7,258 nucleotides of DNA from an uncultured Coleofasciculus sp. (GCA_902805485.1 CADCTM010000864.1:1-7258), one strand, 5' to 3'; numbered from the stretch's first letter, positions 1 to 6,378 are shown. Translations and numbers: made by a program. Notes: generated from the letters alone by a model not told the origin.

Positions 1-354
1 CAGCTACAGCATTTGCACCAGTTAGACAATGATCTTGCTCTGACTTGTGGTGCCTGTGTGAGTTGGAAAAGTAGTGATTCTGTAACGGGGCGCAAGCAGT
101 CTGAAGATTCCACCTTATTTGGAGTGTTGGGAAATATCCTATATCGCGATCGCGGTTTTGCCACCTCCAAACCTGTCACGGCTGGGTTTTACTTCTCCAA
201 TCCTCAAACGTTGTGCTTAAGAACAGAATATAAGAGTTCTGTGTTTGAGGAAGAACTAAAACTGATTGGTGAAAACTACCGTACCCGGCAAACAATTATC
301 TCTCGTGCGGGCGAGCAGCAGATGATCGGGCAGTACTTGGAAAAGCGACTATAA
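1..354 (+). CDS. Phycobiliprotein lyase, CpcS/CpeS family (5'-partial)
   Basis: Members of this family are small soluble lyases that attach a bilin chromophore through a thioether bond to a cysteine of phycocyanin, allophycocyanin or phycoerythrin subunits during phycobilisome assembly. The frame is open from base 1 (QLQH before the TTG at 13), so that TTG is almost certainly internal and the N-terminal part, roughly the first 50 residues, lies outside the window. The visible 117 residues match the family's C-terminal two thirds as I remember it: a CGAxVSW stretch, a GxLxRDxGxA segment, a hydrophobic TLxLxTEY strand, then YRTRQTII and a short C-terminal helix ending RL. The gene converges on prfA and shares no pathway with the translation genes. 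I cannot separate CpcS, CpcU and CpeS subtypes, so the chromophore and target subunit are unassigned. Confidence 0.8.
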   Translation, partial: QLQHLHQLDNDLALTCGACVSWKSSDSVTGRKQSEDSTLFGVLGNILYRDRGFATSKPVTAGFYFSNPQTLCLRTEYKSSVFEEELKLIGENYRTRQTIISRAGEQQMIGQYLEKRL

Positions 355-355
355 G

Positions 356-411
356 TTAAGTAGTAGCATTCAGCAACAAGCCCCAGTATCTCTACCGGGG
401 CTTATGCTACT
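356..411. terminator. Two-part hairpin between convergent genes, probable bidirectional terminator
   Basis: The inner stem is AAGCCCC (378-384) pairing with GGGGCTT (397-403) across a 12-base loop. The outer stem is AGTAGCAT (362-369) pairing with ATGCTACT (404-411), with an unpaired bulge at 370-377. It starts just after the lyase stop (352-354) and lies 17 bases beyond the prfA stop in the other direction. Neither side has a long T run, so this is inferred from stem strength and position between converging genes. Confidence 0.6.
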
Positions 412-428
412 TAAATTACAGGGTTGAC

Positions 429-1541
429 TTATTTAAAAGATTGTGTATTGGCGGTAGAAGTCGCTAGTTCCTCTAAGCGTTCCTGCTGATCTTGGCTAAT
501 GCAAGATTGAATTAATGGCTCCAAATCACCTTCAAGAACTGGGTTAAGTGAAAAATTTATACCCAGACGATGATCAGTGACGCGATTGTCTTTGTAATTG
601 TATGTGCGGATTTTTTCGGAACGAGAACCAGTACCTACTTGCGATCGCCGCATTGAAGTTACAGCATCTTGTTGCTCTTGTAGCTTAATATCATAAAGCT
701 TGGCACGGAGAATCTGCATTGCGCGTTCTCGGTTTTGCAACTGACTTCGCTCTTCGGTACAGAAAACGCGGATGCCTGTAGGTTTATGGATCAGGTCAAC
801 GGCTGTTTCGACTTTGTTGACATTTTGTCCACCTGCGCCGCCAGAACGAGCTGTTTTAAGTTCTATCTCCTTTGGGTCAATCTGGACTTCCACCTCATCC
901 ACTTCCGGCATTACCGCCACTGTTGCCGTTGAGGTATGAACTCTACCTCCGGCTTCGGTTACAGGTACTCGCTGCACCCGATGGACACCGGCTTCAAATT
1001 TTAGTTGGCTATAAACTTGATTGCCCTGAATTTCTAAAATTGCTTCTTTAAAGCCGCCCATATCAGCTAAGGATTCACTGAGCAACTTCACCTTCCAGTT
1101 TTGAGTTTCAGCGTAGCGCGAGTACATTCGTACCAAATCGCCACACCAGATACTCGCCTCATCGCCACCCGTCCCAGCGCGAATTTCCAGCATGATGTTT
1201 TTGTCATCATTGGGGTCACGAGGCAAAAGCAAAATTTTCAGGCGGGTTTCTAAGGTCTCTAGTTTCGCCTGTAGTTCTTCAACTTCTAGCGCTGCCATTT
1301 CTTGCATTTCCAGGTCGCTGCTTGCTTCCTTGAGGACGCTACGCGCTCCTGCTAAATCTTGCTGAGTTACCTTCCAGGTTTCGTAGGTATCAACAACTTC
1401 TTCCAGTGACGAACGTGCCCTGGTGATCCGTTGCATTTCAGTCGGATTGGTTGCGATATCTGGGTCTGCCAGACGCCGCGTTAACTCATTAAAGGTTTGT
1501 TCAACAGATTGTAGTTTCTCCAGCAGGTAAGTTTCAGCCAT
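429..1541 (-). CDS. prfA: Peptide chain release factor 1 (RF1)
   Basis: RF1 recognises UAA and UAG in the ribosomal A site and triggers hydrolysis of peptidyl-tRNA. The 370-residue protein has the full family layout: an N-terminal coiled-coil-rich domain (about 1-105), LEIRAGTGGDEA (118-129), the stop-codon-reading tripeptide PVT (193-195, the RF1-type PxT rather than RF2's SPF), and the catalytic GGQ (237-239) inside SGGAGGQNVNKVETAV. RSEKIRTYNYKDNRVTDHR follows near the C-terminus. The frame is open up to 1598, but I place the start at 1541 because MAETYLLEKL is the family N-terminus and the 19-residue extension would run into a terminator hairpin. A GGAG lies 14 bases upstream of this ATG, which is rather far. 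It sits after the rpmE terminator and is probably transcribed separately or by read-through. Confidence 0.97.
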   Translation of the reverse strand: MAETYLLEKLQSVEQTFNELTRRLADPDIATNPTEMQRITRARSSLEEVVDTYETWKVTQQDLAGARSVLKEASSDLEMQEMAALEVEELQAKLETLETRLKILLLPRDPNDDKNIMLEIRAGTGGDEASIWCGDLVRMYSRYAETQNWKVKLLSESLADMGGFKEAILEIQGNQVYSQLKFEAGVHRVQRVPVTEAGGRVHTSTATVAVMPEVDEVEVQIDPKEIELKTARSGGAGGQNVNKVETAVDLIHKPTGIRVFCTEERSQLQNRERAMQILRAKLYDIKLQEQQDAVTSMRRSQVGTGSRSEKIRTYNYKDNRVTDHRLGINFSLNPVLEGDLEPLIQSCISQDQQERLEELATSTANTQSFK

Positions 1542-1548
1542 GACTTTT

Positions 1549-1556
1549 GCGATCGC
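1549..1556. repeat. HIP1 palindrome GCGATCGC in the prfA leader
   Basis: HIP1 is an octamer strongly over-represented in many cyanobacterial genomes. This copy lies between the distant GGAG and the ATG of prfA. Other copies in the window are at 146-153, 641-648, 2369-2376, 6937-6944 and 7195-7202, all inside coding regions. Confidence 0.9.
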
Positions 1557-1582
1557 TCCATTGAAATAGTCTTGTTTGCTCA

Positions 1583-1620
1583 CAAATAAAATAATCACCC
1601 AGCAAGCTTGTTACTGGGTG
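1583..1620 (-). terminator. Rho-independent-type terminator after rpmE
   Basis: On the minus strand, CACCCAG (1620-1614) pairs with CTGGGTG (1602-1596) in a perfect 7-bp GC-rich stem with an 11-base loop. A T-rich tract, ATTATTTTATTT, follows (1595-1584). It begins 18 bases after the rpmE stop. This is the classic hairpin plus U-tract form, with the U tract interrupted by A. It probably ends the ribosomal-protein transcript, fully or partly, before prfA. Confidence 0.7.
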
Positions 1621-1638
1621 TCACAGCAAACAAACCTG

Positions 1639-1887
1639 CTATTTTTCTTCGGCGTTGGACTGAGGGGCTGAACTTGTTTCATCAAGCATTCCGTATTTCC
1701 GCATAAAGCGCTCGACTCGTCCTTCTGTATCAATCATTTTCTGCGTCCCTGTATAAAAGGGATGATTGCCAGACCAAACATCAACATGCATTTCTGGTCT
1801 AGTTGAACCAATGGTCATTACAACTTCGCCGTTGCAATAGACTTTCGCTTCTGGATACCACTTTGGATGAATATCGGGTTTAGCCAT
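1639..1887 (-). CDS. rpmE: 50S ribosomal protein bL31, zinc-free type
   Basis: bL31 sits on the central protuberance of the large subunit and helps bridge it to the small subunit. The 82-residue protein opens with MAKPDIHPKWYPEAKVYCNG and carries the family core VDVWSGNHPFYTG (35-47) and GRVERFMRKYG (57-67), then a polar tail rich in S, A and E. Zinc-binding bL31 proteins have four cysteines. Here only C18 remains, and W38 and N41 replace the second cysteine pair, so this is a non-zinc (C-minus) form. The start is well supported by AGGAG five bases upstream (1893-1897). It is the last ribosomal-protein gene, 94 bases after rpsI and just before a terminator. Confidence 0.96.
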   Translation of the reverse strand: MAKPDIHPKWYPEAKVYCNGEVVMTIGSTRPEMHVDVWSGNHPFYTGTQKMIDTEGRVERFMRKYGMLDETSSAPQSNAEEK

Positions 1888-1917
1888 AATTACTCCTCTA
1901 CTTTGATTTTTTTAGTT

Positions 1918-1961
1918 GTTATTTGTTGTTTGTGATTTGCCGACAACAAACAACAAATAAC
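1918..1961. repeat. AT-rich 16-bp perfect hairpin between rpsI and rpmE
   Basis: GTTATTTGTTGTTTGT (1918-1933) is the exact reverse complement of ACAAACAACAAATAAC (1946-1961), with a 12-base loop. Neither side is followed by a T run in the direction of the operon. It could be a dispersed cyanobacterial intergenic palindrome, an RNA-processing or stability element, or a weak attenuator. CTA repeated four times (1968-1979) lies between it and the rpsI stop. Confidence 0.75.
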
Positions 1962-1981
1962 CAATGACTACTACTACTAAT

Positions 1982-2395
1982 TTAACGCTTCGAGTACTGT
2001 GGTGCTTTACGAGCTTTATGTAAGCCGTATTTTTTACGCTCTTTGGCTCGTGGGTCGCGAGTTAAGTAACCTTCTATTTTTAGAGGTGAGCGGTTATCTG
2101 GGTCGAGTTCACACAATGCTCTCGCTACTCCCAAGCGAATCGAGTCAGCTTGTCCGGTCAAACCACCGCCGTGAGCATTAACCAAGATGTCATACTCAGT
2201 TTCCAGCCCCAAGGTTTCCAGAGGGGCTTTGGCGACTGAAATGTAGGTGGAGTTGTAGTTAAAGTAGTTGTCTCCTGGTCGTCCATTGACGGTTAGTTGA
2301 CCGCTACCGGGAACTAAACGCACCCGTGCCACGGCGGCTTTACGGCGACCGGTACCCCAGTATACGGCGCGATCGCTTTGTTCTACTGCTTGCAT
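1982..2395 (-). CDS. rpsI: 30S ribosomal protein uS9
   Basis: uS9 is a small-subunit head protein whose basic C-terminal tail reaches the P-site tRNA. The 137-residue product shows YWGTGRRKAAVARVRLVPG near the N-terminus (12-30), the GGGLTGQADSIRLGVARAL signature (76-94) and the highly basic end LTRDPRAKERKKYGLHKARK followed by APQYSKR. The terminal SKR is the expected conserved end. Its ATG overlaps the rplM stop in TAATG (2397-2393), so translation is probably coupled. An AGGAG lies about 10 bases upstream, inside the end of rplM. Pairing of uL13 and uS9 genes is nearly universal in bacteria. Confidence 0.98.
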   Translation of the reverse strand: MQAVEQSDRAVYWGTGRRKAAVARVRLVPGSGQLTVNGRPGDNYFNYNSTYISVAKAPLETLGLETEYDILVNAHGGGLTGQADSIRLGVARALCELDPDNRSPLKIEGYLTRDPRAKERKKYGLHKARKAPQYSKR

Positions 2396-2850
2396 TAGTT
2401 ATTTTCTCCTGGAATGGTTTTAATTTTTAGGGCTTCTGGTTTTTGTGCTTCATGGGGATGGCTGTCTCCAGCGTAAACTTTCAGCTTTGTGAACAGTTGA
2501 CGACCAAGAGAATTTTTCGGCAGCATTCCCTTAACAGCTTGCTCAATAATCCTTTCTGGCAAACGATCTTGCAACTTAGCGAAGGTTTCGGTTTTCATTC
2601 CTCCGGGGCGGCCGGAATGACGACGATAAAGCTTTTGAGTCCGTTTTTTGCCTGTAACAACGACTTTTTCAGCGTTGACAACAACAACAAAATCACCTGT
2701 ATCCATGTGAGGAGTATAGGTGGGTTTATTTTTACCCCGAAGAACCATCGCAATCTCGCTTGCCAAGCGTCCTAGACGCATTTCAGCAGCATCGACTACG
2801 TACCAATTTCGTTCTATGGAGTCTTGAGGGGGGAGATAGGTTTTTTCCAT
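2395..2850 (-). CDS. rplM: 50S ribosomal protein uL13
   Basis: uL13 binds 23S rRNA early in assembly of the large subunit. The 151-residue product contains RNWYVVDAAEMRLGRLASEIA (14-34), a DTGDFVVVVNAEKVVVTGKK core (50-69), YRRHSGRPGGMK (75-86) and the family signature AVKGMLPKNSLGRQ with LFTKLKVYAG (105-128). Length fits the bacterial family. The start follows truA by 34 bases. I see no clear Shine-Dalgarno before the ATG, only an A-rich stretch ending GACCG, so translation may depend on read-through from truA or on an unstructured leader. It shares one base with the rpsI start. Confidence 0.98.
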   Translation of the reverse strand: MEKTYLPPQDSIERNWYVVDAAEMRLGRLASEIAMVLRGKNKPTYTPHMDTGDFVVVVNAEKVVVTGKKRTQKLYRRHSGRPGGMKTETFAKLQDRLPERIIEQAVKGMLPKNSLGRQLFTKLKVYAGDSHPHEAQKPEALKIKTIPGENN

Positions 2851-2884
2851 CGGTCTTTTTTTAACGCTTCAAAGGTTAACTTTT

Positions 2885-3736
2885 CTAATTGAGGCAGTAC
2901 TCTGCTTGGGTAGCAGTGGGCAAGAGAAATTTTGGCTGTGTATCAAACCAAATTTCTGGGGGAAAGGGTGAGTCTGGGTAGCCAACGCGCAACAAGCATA
3001 AACCTTTGGCTGGAGCGGCGTATTTCACCTCTTCTCGTCGCTGATTCACCCAAAGTTCAGTAAACTGTTTTGGGTGTAGCTCCCCTCTTCCTACTTGTAC
3101 CAACATTCCTACCAAGAGCCGCACCATGCCATACAAAAATCCGTTTGCCTGAATTTCTATATGAATAAATGAGTCGTTACGGTGACATTGAGCCGCTTGG
3201 ACATTTACCCAAGAATGCGTTCGTCCTGAATTGGCACGGTGAAAAGCTGCCAAGTGGTGCTTACCAATTAAGGGGGTTAAAGCGGCTTGAATCAGTGATT
3301 CATCTAGCGGGGCATGATAATAATGCCAACTAAATGGTCGCACAAACAAGTTGGGTCGGGCTTCGCAGTAGAGGGTGTATCGATAACGACGCCAGCTTGC
3401 ACTAAATCTGGCGTGCCAGTCGGTAGGAACCGATGCTGAAGCTCGGATCAGGATATCCTCAGGCAGCCGACTATTGAGAACTGCCGCCCACCGTTGAGCT
3501 GGGATGGGACTTGTTGTATTGAAGTGAGCTACCTGAGCCGCCGCATGAACACCTGTATCCGTGCGACCTGCGGCGTATACTGTTACGGCGCGATGCTCTA
3601 AGGTAGAGAGGACTTTTTCGATTTCCTCCTGCACACTGCGATGGTGAGGTTGCCGTTGCCACCCATAAAAATGTGTACCCAGGTATTGAATAACGAGGGC
3701 AATTCGCTGGGTTGGTTTAGCATTGATACAGGACAT
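2885..3736 (-). CDS. truA: tRNA pseudouridine(38-40) synthase TruA
   Basis: TruA isomerises uridines 38, 39 and 40 in the anticodon stem-loop of many tRNAs to pseudouridine, which stabilises codon reading. The 283-residue protein has the catalytic aspartate D60 in GRTDTGVHA (57-65), the same number as the E. coli enzyme. It also has IQYLGTHFYGWQRQP near the N-terminus, HARFSAxWRRYRY (108-120), GFLYGMVRLLVGMLVQVGRGE (199-219) and the late APAKGLCLLRVGYP (241-254). No obvious Shine-Dalgarno precedes the ATG, where the leader is made of TTTTTAA repeats, so the exact start is a little uncertain. Placement between rplQ and rplM is the usual cyanobacterial arrangement and links tRNA modification to ribosome synthesis. 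Confidence 0.96.
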   Translation of the reverse strand: MSCINAKPTQRIALVIQYLGTHFYGWQRQPHHRSVQEEIEKVLSTLEHRAVTVYAAGRTDTGVHAAAQVAHFNTTSPIPAQRWAAVLNSRLPEDILIRASASVPTDWHARFSASWRRYRYTLYCEARPNLFVRPFSWHYYHAPLDESLIQAALTPLIGKHHLAAFHRANSGRTHSWVNVQAAQCHRNDSFIHIEIQANGFLYGMVRLLVGMLVQVGRGELHPKQFTELWVNQRREEVKYAAPAKGLCLLRVGYPDSPFPPEIWFDTQPKFLLPTATQAEYCLN

Positions 3737-3742
3737 AGAGCA

Positions 3743-3792
3743 TTAAAAATTAAAAATTAAAAATGTAAACTAGCTACATTTCTAATTTTTAA
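3743..3792. repeat. AT-rich near-perfect hairpin with ATTAAAA tandem units between rplQ and truA
   Basis: TTAAAAATTAAAAATGTA (3750-3767) pairs with TACATTTCTAATTTTTAA (3775-3792) with one mismatch in 18, across a 7-base loop. The motif TTAAAAA is iterated from 3743 to 3763. In the direction of transcription the hairpin starts a few bases after the rplQ stop and is followed by TTTTTAATG. It could therefore act as a weak terminator or attenuator, or be an intergenic repeat. Confidence 0.7.
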
Positions 3793-3797
3793 CGTCC

Positions 3798-4148
3798 TTA
3801 AACTAGTTCGATAATTGCCATTTCTGCATTATCACCACGGCGCGGCACAGTTCTCAGGACGCGGGTATAGCCACCATTACGATCGCCATATCGTTCCTTT
3901 GCTCCCTCAAATAGGGCGTGAACTAATTGTTTGTCGTAGAGATAACCCAAGGCTCGACGCCGAGAGGATAGTGACCCATCCTTTGCCAAGGTAATCATTT
4001 TTTCGACTTCTGAGCGAATCGCTTTTGCCCGAACTTTAGTTGTTGTAATTCGACCGTGACGAATTAATTCCGTCGCTAAGGCTCTCATTAAAGCCCGACG
4101 TTGGTCAGCGGGCTTTCCCAGTAGTGGTACACGACAGCGGTGACGCAT
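3798..4148 (-). CDS. rplQ: 50S ribosomal protein bL17
   Basis: bL17 lies near the peptide exit tunnel opening on the large subunit. The 116-residue product begins MRHRCRVPLLGKPADQRRAL and shows ELIRHGRITTTKVRAKAIR (27-45) and the C-terminal NGGYTRVLRTVPRRGDNAEM followed by AIIELV, all typical of the family. The frame is open to a GTG at 4166, but that extension contains the Shine-Dalgarno AGGA (eight bases before the ATG at 4148) and adds non-family residues, so I use 4148. rpoA ends 81 bases upstream, the usual rpoA–rplQ pairing. Confidence 0.97.
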   Translation of the reverse strand: MRHRCRVPLLGKPADQRRALMRALATELIRHGRITTTKVRAKAIRSEVEKMITLAKDGSLSSRRRALGYLYDKQLVHALFEGAKERYGDRNGGYTRVLRTVPRRGDNAEMAIIELV

Positions 4149-4229
4149 TTTTTTCTTCCTATACACTCCAAAAAACTGATGAGAAATGGGGAATTAGGTA
4201 AATCCTCCCCGTTCCCCTCTTTCTTTTCC

Positions 4230-5174
4230 TTAGCTAGTTTTTGCAGCTTTCTCGTGGGGCAGTGTAATTCCCAAGCGCCGCTGCAAGGCTTCTATGACTT
4301 CTTCGGCAGATTTTTGACCAAAGTTTTTGATTTCTAAAAGGTCTTCCTGGCTATAGTCCAGCAAGTCGGCTACAGAGTTAATTTGTGCCCGCTTCAGGCA
4401 GTTATAAGCCCGTACTGACAGTTGCAGTTCTTCAATGGGAATTTGACCGTTTGGATCTTGCTCATCTGGATACTCGGCTTGTGGCGTCTCTAGATCGGTA
4501 TCCTTCAATGGATTGAACAAATCCACCAAAAGATTCGCGGCTTGACGCAGGGCTTCTTTTGGTGACAAACTGCCGTTTGTCCAAATGTCCAAAACCAAGC
4601 GGTCTTTTTCTAGAGAACCGTCGATACGTGCATCTTCAACGCTGTAGTTTACCTTATTAACTGGCATAAATACAGCATCAATCTGGAGGAAATCTACAGC
4701 CGCTGCATCGTCACGTCCACGTTCTACGGAGCGATATCCTTTGCCTTTTTCAATGCGAAATTCCATCTCCAGCCTCGCACCCTCTGCGAGAGTAGCAATG
4801 TACTGACCTGGATCAACAATTTCTACTTCTGAAGGTAAATCGAATTGAGCGGCTCTTACGGTTGCAGGCCCCGTAATCATAACCCGACCAATCTGAGGCG
4901 CAGATGTATAACTTTTTAGGACAATTTCTTTCATGTTCAAGAGAATTTCTAGAACATCCTCTCGTATCCCCTCAATGGTCGCAAATTCGTGATTAACTCC
5001 AGCGATCCGGACAGCAGTTACGGCTGCACCTTCAAGGTTTGACAGCAGTACTCGCCTCAGGGCATTGCCTACTGTTGTTCCTTGACCGCGTTCTAGAGGT
5101 TCCAGGACAAATTTGCTATATTGACTCTGATTCTTCAGTGTTTTAGACTCTACACACTCGATCGAAAACGCCAT
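4230..5174 (-). CDS. rpoA: RNA polymerase alpha subunit
   Basis: The alpha subunit dimerises to nucleate RNA polymerase assembly, and its C-terminal domain contacts upstream promoter DNA and activators. The 314-residue protein has the N-terminal assembly domain (FVLEPLERGQGTTVGNALRR at 22-41, then LLSNLEG), the LVLDIWTNGSLSP segment (193-205) and the NLLVDLFNPL end of that domain (214-223). An acidic linker (about 224-244) precedes the C-terminal domain, with IEELQLSVRAYNCLKRAQI (247-265) and LLEIKNFGQKSAEEV (279-293). R255, N258 and K261 match the DNA-contacting R265, N268 and K271 of E. coli. The start at 5174 is backed by GGGAGG seven bases upstream. An in-frame ATG at 5237 would add 21 residues unlike other alpha subunits. 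Confidence 0.98.
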   Translation of the reverse strand: MAFSIECVESKTLKNQSQYSKFVLEPLERGQGTTVGNALRRVLLSNLEGAAVTAVRIAGVNHEFATIEGIREDVLEILLNMKEIVLKSYTSAPQIGRVMITGPATVRAAQFDLPSEVEIVDPGQYIATLAEGARLEMEFRIEKGKGYRSVERGRDDAAAVDFLQIDAVFMPVNKVNYSVEDARIDGSLEKDRLVLDIWTNGSLSPKEALRQAANLLVDLFNPLKDTDLETPQAEYPDEQDPNGQIPIEELQLSVRAYNCLKRAQINSVADLLDYSQEDLLEIKNFGQKSAEEVIEALQRRLGITLPHEKAAKTS

Positions 5175-5358
5175 GGAGTAACCTCCCTTATTCTTAAATC
5201 CCCAGAGAAAGCGCAATTGCCGCGCTTTCTTATACATTGCTCCTGACCAACAATCCGGTGCAAGATGCTATTGATAGAAGTTTCAGCGGGTTAAATGACT
5301 ATTTGAAGTAATTGCCATCTGACACTTCTGTCTATCTCTATCTCAAACAAGTTAGTGA
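5175..5358 (-). promoter_or_regulatory. rpoA leader with 9-bp hairpin (rpsK–rpoA gap)
   Basis: At 184 bases this is the longest gap in the window. In the rpoA leader, AGAAAGCGC pairs perfectly with GCGCTTTCT (arms 5222-5230 and 5206-5214) with a 7-base loop, ending about 31 bases before the ATG. No U tract follows, so it is not a standard terminator. A smaller palindrome, GACACTTCTGTC, is at 5321-5332. The Shine-Dalgarno itself lies in GGAGGTTACTCC, which could form a 4-bp stem. I found no convincing -35/-10 pair. A regulatory role is inferred only. Confidence 0.4.
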
Positions 5359-5751
5359 TTAAACTCGACGCCGTTTTGGTGGACGGCAACCGTTGTGGGG
5401 AATTGGCGTCACATCCCGAATCAATGTAATTTCTAGTTGTGCTCCTTGGAGTGCCCGAATGGCGGTTTCTCGCCCTGCACCTGGTCCGCTCACCATTACT
5501 TCAATTTGACGCATTCCCTGGTCGGCAGCTCGACGAGCCGCGCTGTCAGCAGCCGTTTGAGCCGCAAACGGAGTTCCTTTTTTGGCTCCCTTAAAGCCAC
5601 TTGAACCGGCTGATGCCCAGGAAACTACATCGCCCCTAGTGTCAGTGATTGTGACAATAGTGTTATTGAAGGTGGATTGGATGTAAGCTATGCCGTTTGG
5701 TACATTACGTTTTTGCTTTTTTGCACCTGTTTTTTTAGTTGGTCGCGCCAT
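5359..5751 (-). CDS. rpsK: 30S ribosomal protein uS11
   Basis: uS11 is a platform protein of the small subunit that lies near the mRNA exit and the E site. The 130-residue product has a lysine-rich start (MARPTKKTGAKKQKRNVPNG), the IQSTFNNTIVTITDTRGDVV core (24-43) and SWASAGSSGFKGAKKGTPFAAQ (44-65). It also has VSGPGAGRETAIRALQ (87-102) and the characteristic C-terminus ITLIRDVTPIPHNGCRPPKR followed by RRV. Only a weak GAG precedes the ATG. It lies 42 bases after rpsM and 184 bases before rpoA. Length and motifs are normal. Confidence 0.98.
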   Translation of the reverse strand: MARPTKKTGAKKQKRNVPNGIAYIQSTFNNTIVTITDTRGDVVSWASAGSSGFKGAKKGTPFAAQTAADSAARRAADQGMRQIEVMVSGPGAGRETAIRALQGAQLEITLIRDVTPIPHNGCRPPKRRRV

Positions 5752-5793
5752 GTCGCTCTGTAAAACTCGTGTTGATTGGGTTGAATAAGTTGA

Positions 5794-6177
5794 TTACTTC
5801 TTACCGGGTGCTTTCTTCTTGCCTGCAATCGCAACACGCCGTCCTCTACGAGTCCGCGCGTTGGTGCGAGTCCTTTGACCACGGACCGGCAGTCCAAGGC
5901 GATGACGACGCCCTCGGTAAGTACCGATATCGACAAGACGCTTGATATTCATTGACTCCCAGCGCCTTAAATCCCCTTCCACCTGATAATTGGTTTCGAC
6001 GGCGGCTCTCAGGGCAGTGACTTCGGCATCGCTCAAATCCTTTACTCGTGTATCAGGATTCACTCCGGTTGCTGCCAAAATTTCTTTAGACCGCGATAGA
6101 CCGATTCCGTATATGTATGTCAGACCAACTTCTACACGTTTATCGCGAGGAAGGTCTACACTGGCAATCCGTGCCAC
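5794..6177 (-). CDS. rpsM: 30S ribosomal protein uS13 (GTG start)
   Basis: uS13 is a small-subunit head protein that forms bridges to the large subunit and touches P-site tRNA. The 127-residue product has the helix-two-turn-helix N-terminal part with LTYIYGIGLSRSKEILAATG (19-38) and the strongly basic signature GTYRGRRHRLGLPVRG (85-100) followed by QRTRTNARTRRGRR (101-114). A KKKAPGKK tail ends the protein. The start codon is GTG, backed by GGGAG eight bases upstream and by MARIASVDLP matching family N-termini. It is the gene after rpmJ and before rpsK, the usual alpha-operon order. Confidence 0.98.
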   Translation of the reverse strand: MARIASVDLPRDKRVEVGLTYIYGIGLSRSKEILAATGVNPDTRVKDLSDAEVTALRAAVETNYQVEGDLRRWESMNIKRLVDIGTYRGRRHRLGLPVRGQRTRTNARTRRGRRVAIAGKKKAPGKK

Positions 6178-6234
6178 GCTTTTTTCTCCCTATTCTTGGT
6201 TTTGTGCTACAAATGAGTCTTAAGAGTCAGTTGA

Positions 6235-6348
6235 CTACCCTTGACGCTGCTTGTGTTTGGGATTTTGACAAATCACCATAACCCGACCGCGTCTTCGGAT
6301 GACGCGGCATTTTTCGCAAATTTTTCGGACGGATGCTCTAACTTTCAT
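6235..6348 (-). CDS. rpmJ: 50S ribosomal protein bL36, zinc-ribbon type
   Basis: bL36 is the smallest large-subunit protein and helps organise 23S rRNA near the factor-binding side. Translating the minus strand gives 37 residues, beginning MKVRASVRKICEKCRVIRRR and ending NPKHKQRQG. The zinc ligands are all present: C11, C14, C27 and H32 (CxxC, then C and H), so this is the zinc-binding form, with the usual length. The stop is TAG at 6235-6237. An AAGG sits almost against the ATG, so ribosome binding looks weak. A possible promoter lies just upstream (6379-6408). It separates infA from rpsM, as in most bacteria. Its small size means automated calling can easily miss it. Confidence 0.97.
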   Translation of the reverse strand: MKVRASVRKICEKCRVIRRRGRVMVICQNPKHKQRQG

Positions 6349-6378
6349 GCCTTATTTTGGCCACACTGCAAGCTTAAC

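Noticed and set aside
13..354. Complete 113-residue gene starting at TTG 13
   Set aside because: The frame is open to base 1 and the protein lacks the family's N-terminal third, so it is a truncated view and not a short gene.
735..932. Open frame on the plus strand inside prfA
   Set aside because: It lies wholly antisense to the conserved RF1 catalytic domain and has no recognisable family features.
1542..1598. N-terminal extension of prfA to 1598
   Set aside because: It runs into the rpmE terminator stem and is not part of the RF1 family N-terminus.
2443..2775. 110-codon plus-strand open frame inside rplM
   Set aside because: Antisense shadow of uL13; composition is that of a reversed conserved gene and no ribosome site supports it.
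5688..5936. 82-codon minus-strand frame overlapping rpsM and rpsK
   Set aside because: Out-of-frame reading of two certain ribosomal-protein genes.
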